From assembly GCA_032718475.1 (NCBI GenBank), contig JAUCBJ010001072.1, forward strand, positions 1 to 23,011: a stretch of DNA of 23,011 bases. Direction: 5' to 3'. The notes under the pieces are model-generated. The model ran no database searches. It saw only the letters and a list, made by a program, of their open reading frames with translations, and was not told the origin of the DNA. The stretch comes from Nemertoderma westbladi. Lineage: Eukaryota > Xenacoelomorpha > Nemertodermatida > Nemertodermatidae. Below are positions 9,031-16,566 of this stretch, piece by piece. Both the position numbers and the translations under genes were made by a program. Numbering within the stretch: the stretch's first letter is position 1; each line of letters starts with the position of its first letter.

Positions 9031-10605
9031 AGACCAATCATGCCAGTGGAGTAGATGGTGTTCCCCCTGAGGTCTTTAAAATACCTGAGTGTTTATTTAA
9101 AGCTCATCTATCCCATCATAGTAGACATGTACCGAACAACAAGGGTCCCACAAGAAATGAAAACAAATAAGTTGGTGCCAGTTCCCAAGAAGGGCAACCT
9201 AACACTCTATGGTTCTTCTCGGGGAATCTCATTGATCTCGATTGCTACAAAGCTATACAATAGAATTCTATTAAATCGCATCAGGGATCCCATTGAGAGA
9301 CTGCTCCGTGGAAATCAGAATGTGTTCCGTAAAGGTCGTGGGACCATGGAGCCCATTTTGGCACTTAGAAGGAAAATTGAAGAGTTATCAAAAAAGAAAG
9401 ACAGGCATCTGGCTGTTATCTTTGTTGACTTCTTCAAGGCCTTTGATTCAGTCTCTCGCTCACGTATGTTCAGCATACTTTCATTATATGGGATTCCTGA
9501 TGAAATTATTGCAGCAATCAGATCAGTATATGATGGTTCGACAACATTTGTGTCTACTGTTGACGGTGACACAGAACCATTTGAAGTGTTATGGGGCGTC
9601 CTCCAGGGAGACACACTTGCACCATTCTTGTTTATAATTGTTGTTGACTATGTTCTACGCATGTCCTTGATCATCATAATGATGATGGGGTGATGATAAC
9701 TCCACCTACTGGCTCCAGAAGTCGAGGAAATCCTGCCAAGTACCTAACTGATCTAGACTTTGCTGATGACTTAGGAGTACTCTCAGAATCACTAGAGGGA
9801 GCCCAACGGCTCCTCAGCTCATTAGAACATGCTGCTTCTAGTGTTGGTCTTTTTATTAACTCCAGAAAGACCAAAATTTTGACAGTTAACTTTGAAAGTC
9901 CTCAGCAAGTCTCTGATCGGATGAGCATAAGCTCAAAAGATGGTATGCTTGAGCATGTGGATGACTTCTGTTACCTGGGATCATGGATCCAGAAGTCAGA
10001 TGAGGACCTTCGAATACGTAAGGGAAAGGCATGGGCAGCCTTGAATAGGCTTTCCAGGATTTGGAAGTCACCGAGAATTAATCGGAAACTTAAGGTCCGA
10101 TTATTTAGAGCAGCAGTAGTTCCAGTACTCCTCTATGGGAGTCCATGCTGGGCTCTAACTGCTGAGGACACCAAATCTCTGGATGGCACATTCACCTGAA
10201 TGCTACGCCGGGTTCATTGTGTCAAGTACAATGCACACATCTCCAACCAGACACTATATAACATTGGAGGTGTCTCATTGGTTCTCTCAAGCTTGACACT
10301 AGAACAAAATCGCCTCCGCTTTGCAGGACATTGCTTTCGCCGTGAGGACCAGCCAGTGCATAATCTTGTACTTTGGCAGCCTCATGGAGTGAATAAGCAT
10401 GGTGGACAGCCCATGAGGAGTGAATAAGCATGGTGGACAGCCCATGACTTTCTTGAGACGCATCTTAAAGGACACTGGCCTTGATGATGCGGATGATCTA
10501 GCAAATGTCATGGGTGATAGGGAGTTGTGGCGGTGCAATTTTGTCGATAAGCCGGCACAGCATTCTTAAAAATGCAGCTGCAATGCAGCATGCCGATCCT
10601 AGTAG
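9031..10605 (+). pseudogene. RTE-like LINE ORF2, 3' half: reverse transcriptase and C-terminus (copy C)
   Basis: Continuation of the LINE broken at 3712. It opens with the SGVDGVPPEV motif (RT motif 1-2 region), slips frame near 9100, then shows motif A FVDFFKAFDSV (about 9420), motif B GVLQGDTLAPFLF (about 9595) and, after a one-base deletion following 9668 (copy B has CCTTAGATC, here CCTTGATC), the FADD box at 9759-9770. Further damage: TGA at 10197-10199 where other copies have an Arg codon, and a 31-bp tandem duplication at 10386-10447. The frame end lies near 10568 after DKPAQHS. Similarity with the copy at 22007 fades near 10605, taken as the element's 3' end. No poly(A) or simple-repeat tail is evident. 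It encoded the polymerase for target-primed reverse transcription; this copy is dead. Confidence 0.87.
10386..10447 (+). repeat. 31-bp perfect tandem duplication inside LINE copy C
   Basis: The unit beginning GGAGTGAATAAGCATGGTGG occurs at 10386-10416 and again at 10417-10447 with no mismatch. Copies A, B and the one at 22007 carry a single unit. Thirty-one is not a multiple of three, so it shifts the ORF2 frame. Confidence 0.95.
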
Positions 10606-10679
10606 TGGCAGGGAAAGAAGACTATGCACTATTAGCAGACTATGTGGTGGATGGAAACTGGGAATCCCCACCCTTCAGA

Positions 10680-10747
10680 CACCCCTAGCCTTCCGGCACC
10701 CCCAGCCTTCCAGCACCCCTAGCCTTCCGGCACCCCCAGCCTTCCGG
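10680..10747. repeat. 17-bp tandem repeat, four copies
   Basis: Units start at 10680, 10697, 10714 and 10731, each CACCCCYAGCCTTCCRG. The T/C position alternates T, C, T, C, so the array is two 34-bp dimers. It lies some 75 bp past the apparent 3' end of LINE copy C in otherwise unremarkable sequence. Confidence 0.92.
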
Positions 10748-11229
10748 CATTAGCTACTGGTAAATATTGCTTTCGGTCAATCTTCAAAGGGTTAAAACGC
10801 AGTGAGGTTACGATGAAAGAACAATTTATATACAGTACTACTACATTATTAACATGCTGCGTAGGACTAATATCCATACCAAAACAGGAAAGATGGTGCC
10901 GTTGAACTGTTTAAATAGACATCGGGTTGGGCCAAAAAATAACGGATTGTTGATGAGGATCACTTTTTAAATATATTTTGCTATATTGAGAGGGATCTAC
11001 CACAACATGGCCCCAATATTAATGTTATTGCTTGAAAATTCAGTATTTTAATATGGTTTTATTTGACAATATTACAATATTTACAGCATAAACATACCAC
11101 ATGTATTAAATTATTATACTTTACAATAATAATGAATGAATGACAGGTAGGCCAAGTTACATACAGTATAACAATAGCGACAAAATAAGAAAGCTAGGGG
11201 GTGGGGGTGTGGTGGGGTAGTGACCATGG
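10748..11229. other. AT-rich stretch, no gene seen
   Basis: I recognise no coding region, RNA gene or repeat family. A short string near 10921 (GGGTTGGGCCAAAAAATAAC) is loosely like a mariner terminal repeat but has no partner. A sharp change to GC-rich sequence follows from about 11190. Presumed intron of the CHMP1B-like gene. Confidence 0.5.
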
Positions 11230-12110
11230 ACCACCTCGTAGAGTCCCACATTGTTAGTGAGTGAGGGGTCCACGGTCCCCTTAATGGAGGCTGCATTGCC
11301 GACCAGGATGGCGATTGCCAGCCTTTGCAGGGGGGAGCGGTGAGATCGGGGCTCCTGGGTGACAGAGTGAGGTCTTGCCCCGATCTCCTTCAGGAACTCG
11401 GATGTTTCTGGACCGGGGCGGCCCAATGTCTCGTAGCCTACCGGGTGGAAGAGCTAGCCCCGGTCCATGAGTTCCTGCTACTTGCGGATCTTTAGAGTTT
11501 CCGCTTCCTCTGCAGTGCGGCCTCTGGCGGATAGCGTCTGGGCGAGGTGGTGGGCGCCATTGGGTCCGCCACCAGCGCGTCCCACGTGAGGAACCGCCCG
11601 TGGCTCCGAGGGACCAGGGTGACGCCATCTACTCTCTTCCCATCCCCTCTACACAAGCCTAGTGGCTCAAGTGTAGCAGGGACACCACAACTGATGAGCG
11701 CCCGGCGCACAATGCCGTTCATACCAATTCAACATTGAGTGGCGCGAAAGTCTGCCGAGGCTCCTTGAGCAGGAAAGACCATGGAGGCCATCCGACAGAA
11801 CATCCTTGCCACACCGGGCACAGCTGTGGGGCTCGGTCAGCCTACACCCTTGACGAGTGCCGACCGAGATCCGGAACTGCGAGTCCGTCAGCTTCAGTCC
11901 CAGAGAGCTGGCAGGGATGGCGTCAAGCCAGCATCCTGCGGCGGGGTGGTCCAGGGAGTTGATGGTGGGGGGGACTCGCCGCAGGGCTTTTAGTCTGGCG
12001 TCGTGGACAGGGGCCAGGAAGGCCCGCTGTTTGGTTGCCACGAGCGGGAAGGCAGCGGAGCGGGGACAGGTGGTGTCGCCGATGGTGGCGGTAGCATCGC
12101 GGGTGGCAAT
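11230..12110 (-). pseudogene. GC-rich non-LTR retroelement fragment: CCHC finger plus nuclease-like C-terminus
   Basis: Reading down from about 12110, one frame to about 11725 has the GLKLTDSQFRISVGTR block and a cysteine-histidine cluster C-x2-C-x9-H-x3-C (about 11823-11772) ending HGLSC, then SRHSMLN. A frame slip near 11725 leads to a second frame with DGKRVDGVTLVP (about 11613-11640) and TWD (11579-11587), which stops at 11492. After a TAG at about 11443, a third frame has LFHPVGYETLG and a C-terminal RLAIAILVGNAASIKGT block. I know this block order from the region behind the reverse transcriptase in unclassified invertebrate retroelement proteins. The RT itself is absent here. The finger followed by a (P)D...D pattern resembles the restriction-like endonuclease of R2-type elements; that is inference, and here the Pro is Val. 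Base composition is strikingly richer in GC than everything around it. Confidence 0.7.
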
Positions 12111-12407
12111 ATTATATATTTTAAGGCAATATATTTTATGTTCTTCTCGTTTTTAATCAGTCAGTGCTAGCGCCGTCCAACGCGCTTTTAATGCAATTTT
12201 AATTATTCAAATTAATTATTAAACCGCCGGTGGAATACGGACATGAAATGAAATAGGCCTACACGCTTAAATGCCCAACGTATCCAGCTCAAGCAAAATT
12301 AACACTCCTTTGGAAAATTATTTACTTTAATACCTGGAGAAATATTAAAATTGTACTTATTTTATCTTCTTTTAAATCCAATCCCTCCCTCTACAGACTT
12401 CACTTAC

Positions 12408-12537
12408 CGGGCGCCCTCCATATTGCCCTTCTGGATGGCCTTTTTTATCTTTAACTTTTCAACCTTTTCCTCTTTTTCACATTTCTTTGAGCTTCGTTCC
12501 ATTTGCTTAGCAGCAAACTTAAGGTTGAATATTTGTC
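12408..12537 (-). CDS. CHMP1B: CHMP1B-like ESCRT-III protein, exon 2
   Basis: A 130-nt exon encoding 42 full codons plus split codons at both ends. The peptide has the runs FNLKFAAK and [10 protein letters not shown], the near-invariant N-terminal helix of CHMP1B (charged multivesicular body protein 1b); between them are the [10 protein letters not shown] and KLKIKKA stretches, also as in the family. The acceptor is a pyrimidine tract ending CATAG (AG at 12539-12538) and the donor is GTAAGTG (12407-12401). CHMP1 proteins polymerise as part of ESCRT-III on endosome, midbody and other membranes and recruit VPS4/spastin through a C-terminal motif; this exon covers only the basic first helix that binds membrane. 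The frame is intact, lysine-rich and unlike the surrounding transposon debris. The remaining exons are not found in the window. CHMP1A is less likely, because the SSKKC-KEE and KGNME pattern is CHMP1B's. A retrocopy is excluded by the splice sites. Confidence 0.88.
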
Positions 12538-12666
12538 CTATGTGAAAAAAACGAAACTCTATAAATATTTTTCGACAATTATTATGCTATCCAATATCAG
12601 TATATAAGTCTATAATAGTATATAATAATGTGTCAAAGTGTTGTTAACTATCAAATAACTGAATAA

Positions 12667-12793
12667 GGAGTGAATAAGCATGGTGGACAGGACAGCCCAT
12701 GACTTTCTTGAGACACATCTTAAAGGCAGTAAGGACACTGGCCTTGAAGATGCGGATGATCTAGAAAATGTCATGGGTGATAGGGAGTTGGGT
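12667..12793 (+). mobile_element. RTE-like LINE, short 3' scrap (copy D)
   Basis: About 127 bp matching the end of ORF2 of copies C and E, from GGAGTGAATAAGC to GATAGGGAGTTG. It carries a 5-bp duplication (GACAGGACAG near 12685-12694) and an 8-bp insertion near 12726 relative to the others. It lies in intron 1 of the CHMP1B-like gene, antisense to it. It begins at exactly the same base of the element as the second unit of the 31-bp duplication in copy C. Confidence 0.88.
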
Positions 12794-13236
12794 AGTAATT
12801 GGTTTGCGTACCAGTTGTAATAGAATATACTACAGTAGATATATTGATTCGGTAGATAGATAAAAAAAAGAGTACTGGGGCCACTCAAGACAGTAAGATA
12901 GGGACCGGTACGGAGGGAAGAATTGACACTTGTTATGTTAGTCATTAGTACAGTCAGACAGTAGTAGGCCTACAGCAGAATTATGTATATTTAATATTTG
13001 AAACGTTTGTCTTGATGTTAGTTTATATGTTATATATATTAAGAAGGAAGATTTTTATATAGTGAATGTCGATTTATCCTATCCACCAGTATTAACCAAA
13101 TGGGCCTACTGGAGCTAAAAATGAAAACTGACATCGGAAATGAAATCAGCGACCAGGAAAACCCCCTCAACAAAACTTTTAGCTACTGGTAGGATAAATA
13201 GTTTTGTTTATATACAGACATTTACACAGAGTAAGG

Positions 13237-13262
13237 ATAATACTGTAATATTACTGTATTAT
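13237..13262. repeat. 26-bp near-perfect palindrome
   Basis: ATAATACTGTAATATTACTG plus TATTAT is its own reverse complement except for one symmetric T/T pair position on each side. A related string, ACAGTAATACTGTAATATT, occurs near 13850. It may be a transposon end or a chance structure in AT-rich DNA. Confidence 0.7.
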
Positions 13263-13797
13263 CACTCATAACTTTTGAACTGAATTAGCTATTAACAAAT
13301 GGTCTGACCGTTATGGCTGAATTGCATTTTACTGAGATTGGTAAACTGATCGAGAACTTCTCCCCCGTACTCTACAACCAAACAGCCAAATGGGCAACGA
13401 ACCCTATGTCTTTGTCCTTTTCCGGGTTGTACTGCAAAATTTTAAATTACGCTGGTGAAGGACAGGGACAGTGTATTCATGCAGCTTGTTTGGCGATGCT
13501 CCGGTGCTAATAATCACAAACATACTGCACGTTCCGCAACGTGGTTGTAGACATTTAATCGCGATCGACCTTTCTCGAATCTCCTTGCTCTTTTCAAACA
13601 TTACTACCCTTACCCCTATATGGAATATTGACAAAAAGCGCGCCACACGGGTTCTGGTTAAACGAAAAGCGCGCCAGCCATCATATTCAATGCGCGCCAA
13701 CCATTGACAAATTGACCATGAAATTTTGCAATTATTGTAATCATTTACCAGTTTATACTGCAGTACCTAGACCTACTCCTACAGTATTTTAACATGG

Positions 13798-14040
13798 AAA
13801 TGCGAGCGTAGCTAGCAAGAAAATTTTGCAGAAATGTTAAGATTAATACAGTAATACTGTAATATTCAGATAGTCTGATAGTAGGTCAGCCAACTGTTTT
13901 CAAATACAGACAGACAGATGTGATTAAATTGCGAGCGTAGCGAGCAAGAAAATTTTAACATTTTTGGTAGGTCAAGCGACTGTTTTTTACCTACAGATGT
14001 GATTATGAATTAAATCGGAGTGTAGCGAGGACGGAAAATC
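13798..14040. repeat. Imperfect tandem repeat (about 86 bp) with GCGAGCGTAGCGAGC motif
   Basis: GTAGGTC followed by a gap, ACTGTTTT, then ACAGATGTGATTA, then GCGAGCGTAGCGAGC-like and GAAAAT occurs from 13881 and again from 13967, a period of 86 bp. A further GCGAGCGTAGCTAGC with the same AAGAAAATTTT tail is at 13802, and a fourth variant (GCGAGCGATGCGAGCG) stands at 14419 beside the LINE tail. Copies differ substantially, so the unit is old. Confidence 0.7.
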
Positions 14041-14444
14041 TGCTGAATTGTGGTTTTAGGCTATATTGGTGTGAACAATTGCTGAATTGAAAAACCTTTC
14101 AATCAACTCATTAAACTTTGATTATTAAACACTTATTACTCTATTAAACTACTATTAAACACTATTAAACACTGATTATTAAAACTTTGGCCTGATATTG
14201 GCCATGATGATTAAAGTGGATTGGATATGGCACCTTCAATGCTCAATCTGTCGGTTTGTCCATAATGCTGTAATGTGGGTGATAAAATATCACTGTAATC
14301 AAATATCCCTATCAGCCTATTATTACACTGTTACAGTTATTCTGTTATTCGAATCATGAATAAGTCAATAAGAGTAAGAGTAGGGAGTAGGGCATAATAC
14401 AGTAGGCATAATACACAAATGCGAGCGATGCGAGCGAAAATTTT

Positions 14445-15010
14445 TTAAATAAATAAATAATAATAAAAATTTATATAGTGCCTTTTAACGTGATGATCAA
14501 AGGCGCTGCACTGCATAAAATTTAATGATTTAAAATTTTTAAAAACATTAAAAAGTATTGCTTTACAAAGAGATCGGTCATTAATGAATTTAAAAGTTTA
14601 AAAACACGCTGAGAAACTTAATTCCCGTATTGCTTTATGAAGAGATGGGTTTTTAGCTGAGCCTTAAACGAATCAAGAGTGGGAGAGTCTCTGATTTTCG
14701 AGGGTAGAGAGTTCCACACCGTTGGAGCTGCAAAGGAGAACGACCGTCTACCATAATAGGTAAGTCTACACGTTGGAATGCGTAACAGTCCAGCACCACT
14801 TGTTCTTAAGGTACGATATGGTTCATATCGATCCAATAATTCGGCCAAGTAACTTGGAGCCAAATGATTAACGCACTTATATGTTAGTAGTGCAATCTTA
14901 TACTCGATCCTTCTCTCTACTGGCAGCCAATGTAATTCCTTCAGTGTAGGGGTAATAGGATCTCTCTTGCGGATGCGTTTTATCAGACGTGCTGAGGCGT
15001 TTTGAACTTT
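14445..15010 (-). mobile_element. L2/CR1-like LINE, 3'-terminal fragment
   Basis: Reading down from 15010, the frame is open through VQNASARLI, the LKELHWLPVERRI block and HLAPSYLAELL, then GRRSFSFAAPTVWNSLP and LKTHLF before the stop at 14618. This is the classic C-terminal tail of CR1/L2-clade reverse transcriptases. A 3' untranslated region follows that ends in GGCACTATATAAATTTTTAT and an ATTT/TTA repeat (about 14445-14470 on plus), the characteristic end of such elements. No stop or frame slip occurs within these 130-odd codons. The RT catalytic part is missing, as expected for a 5'-truncated insertion. It is a different family from the element at 16160. It sits in intron 1 in the same direction as the gene. 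Confidence 0.88.
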
Positions 15011-15206
15011 TTAAGGCTAGGCCTAACTCTTTTTAAAAATAGGTAACTGGTAGAATTACTAGAATTGCTGGTAGCTAGCTGGTGGAATAAAACTGGTAGA
15101 ATTTCAAGTACAGTTTAAGTAGAGTGGCTTTTGGCTTTATACAGTTATATGTCAGTATGTTGCCAGTCAGCCAGTGCATTTTGATACTGTACATCACATC
15201 CATTTC

Positions 15207-15319
15207 CGCGCAAGGATCCTCAATGCGCGCCACACGCCCCTGTTCCTTCGCGCCAGGATCCTAAATGCGCGCCACACGCCCCTGTTCTTTCGCGCCAGGA
15301 TCCTAAATGCGCGCCACAC
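15207..15319. repeat. 42-bp GC-rich tandem repeat, 2.7 copies
   Basis: Units start at 15207, 15249 and 15291, each CGCGCCAGGATCCTAAATGC followed by GCGCCACACGCCCCTGTTCTTT. The first has two or three differences and the third stops after GCGCGCCACACA. The sub-motif GCGCGCCA with ACAC or AACC also occurs at 13638, 13672 and 13695, so the array derives from a dispersed sequence. It lies about 270 bp inside intron 1 from its donor. Confidence 0.9.
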
Positions 15320-15575
15320 ATGTTGAGCAAACTCCTGAACTCTACATAAATTCCAACCTGGCCCTTACCCTTGCTGAATGTCTATACCACCTGGCCTGGC
15401 GCTGGCCTACCAACCCGAACGTCCCTTTTCAGGGCCAACATATCGAAATAAACAACTGTATCGCAACAGCGATATTAGCTTATTTATTAAAATAATACAT
15501 TGTTGTACGGCTCATTTTGTATACTGGTACTTGTACGGCAGTCTTGTCAGCCTGTACCGGAACTTCAGTACTTAC

Positions 15576-15591
15576 TTTCAAGGTTAGGCAT
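15576..15591 (-). CDS. CHMP1B: CHMP1B-like ESCRT-III protein, exon 1 (coding part)
   Basis: Sixteen nucleotides, ATG at 15591-15589 followed by four codons (Pro-Asn-Leu-Glu) and a single A, then a consensus donor GTAAGT (15575-15570). The spare A joins the GA that begins exon 2 to make an Arg codon, giving an N-terminus of the same length and pattern as vertebrate CHMP1B, which has Met-Ser-Asn-Met-Glu-Lys before the conserved helix. The correct length, the correct phase and a perfect donor together make chance unlikely, though the exon is very short. Upstream (plus 15592-15607) is an A-run on the coding strand; the transcription start and any 5' untranslated exon cannot be placed. Confidence 0.75.
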
Positions 15592-15842
15592 TATTTCTTT
15601 TTTTTTTGCAGCGTTGTAAATAGACAGCTACATTCCAAGATTGAAGATCCTGCAAGAGTCCACCGTACTACAGTACTACCGGCACTGTCTGACTGATGTT
15701 GTGCTACATTACAAACCGGTACCGGTATTACAGTATTGATGCATCACAGTATTCAGGTATTACCGAAATGAAATGAACCGTTCCCTGGCTTTAGATCCTA
15801 GAGCACCTTGGATCCTGAACGAACTTAGATCTTGGGTGAACA

Positions 15843-16010
15843 TAGATCCTTCCCATACGAACTTAGATCCTTCCCATACGAACTTAGATCCTTCCCATAC
15901 GAACTTAGATCCTTCCCATACGAACTTAGATCCTTCCCATACGAACTTAGATCCTTCCCATACGAACTTAGATCCTTCCCATACGAACTTAGATCCTTCC
16001 CATACGAACT
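15843..16010. repeat. 21-bp tandem repeat, eight perfect copies
   Basis: TAGATCCTTCCCATACGAAC plus T repeats eight times without mismatch. Degenerate relatives flank it: ACTTAGATCTTGGG at about 15824, TAGATCCCACC at 16011 and GAACTTAGATCCTACCACC near 16119. Because 21 is a multiple of three, several frames stay open on both strands, but none begins or ends like a gene. The array sits 252-419 bp upstream of the CHMP1B-like start codon. Confidence 0.97.
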
Positions 16011-16159
16011 TAGATCCCACCTTGTATATATTGCTGTACCGTAGCTGTGTTTAATGTGAAATGTCATTCCCATAAGCCAGCAGACCTTACTGTAAATATT
16101 ATCACGCTTGAAGGGATGCGAACTTAGATCCTACCACCAATACATTGCAATGAATTAGC

Positions 16160-16566
16160 TATTTTTATTTTTTTTATTTAATCTTTAAACCAGGCCGTTG
16201 TCCATAAAATACACTTATTTATAATTAAAAAATTATAGTCGTCACTAACGATAAAACGTGCAGTTAAAAATGACTAAAAGTTATTACAATCGTTAAAAAG
16301 TGGAACATACAGTACAAATTGATATATATACTCGCCGTAAATGAAACGTACAGTAAAAAATATGTAATAAAAAAATTTATTAGCATAGTTAAAAAGTGTA
16401 GTTGACGGACGTACTGAAACAATAAAAACGAGCGATGGGGTAATAAAATGAACACAAACACTAAAAAACGCATGAAGAACAAATTAAAAGAAGTTTACAG
16501 TTTTTGGAGAGTTGATTGAATATCTAGAGTTGGAATAAAATAATTAGAGAGTTCATGTTTTGGAGT
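16160..16566 (-). other. 3' untranslated region of the CR1/L2-like LINE
   Basis: AT-rich, with repeated GTTAAAAAGTG-type and ACAGTAAAAAAT-type strings on the plus strand and an A-rich end on the minus strand. There are no genes; the open frame 16264-16482 on the minus strand is a hydrophobic low-complexity artefact. Confidence 0.7.

Larger units (their letters stand above)
12538..15575 (-). other. Intron 1 of the CHMP1B-like gene
   Basis: 3,038 bp, GTAAGT at the 5' end and TTTCGTTTTTTTCACATAG at the 3' end. It contains an RTE scrap, a 26-bp near-palindrome (13237-13262), GCGAGC-type repeats, an L2/CR1-like 3' end and a 42-bp GC-rich tandem repeat. Between 12794 and 13797 I see no element or gene; open frames there (for example 13313-13510) show no family features. 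Confidence 0.72.

Noticed and set aside
10905-10940. Possible mariner-type terminal repeat (GGGTTGGGCCAAAAAATAAC)
   Set aside because: There is no inverted partner, no transposase and no TA-flanked unit nearby; one loose match is not enough.
12345-12545. Plus-strand 64-codon frame (hydrophobic, Phe/Ser-rich)
   Set aside because: It is the exact antisense of CHMP1B exon 2; its Phe/Ser richness reflects the Lys-rich sense strand.
15307-15587. Small open frames upstream of CHMP1B exon 1 on the plus strand
   Set aside because: No family features, they overlap the 42-bp repeat and intron 1, and similar short frames appear by chance in this composition.
15843-16010. CRISPR-like array
   Set aside because: Contiguous tandem repeats without spacers, in an animal genome. 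The same holds for the arrays at 243, 3940 and 19551.
15760-16073. Open frames encoding SKFVWEG or NLDPSHT repeats
   Set aside because: A 21-bp tandem repeat keeps frames open on both strands; no frame has gene-like ends.
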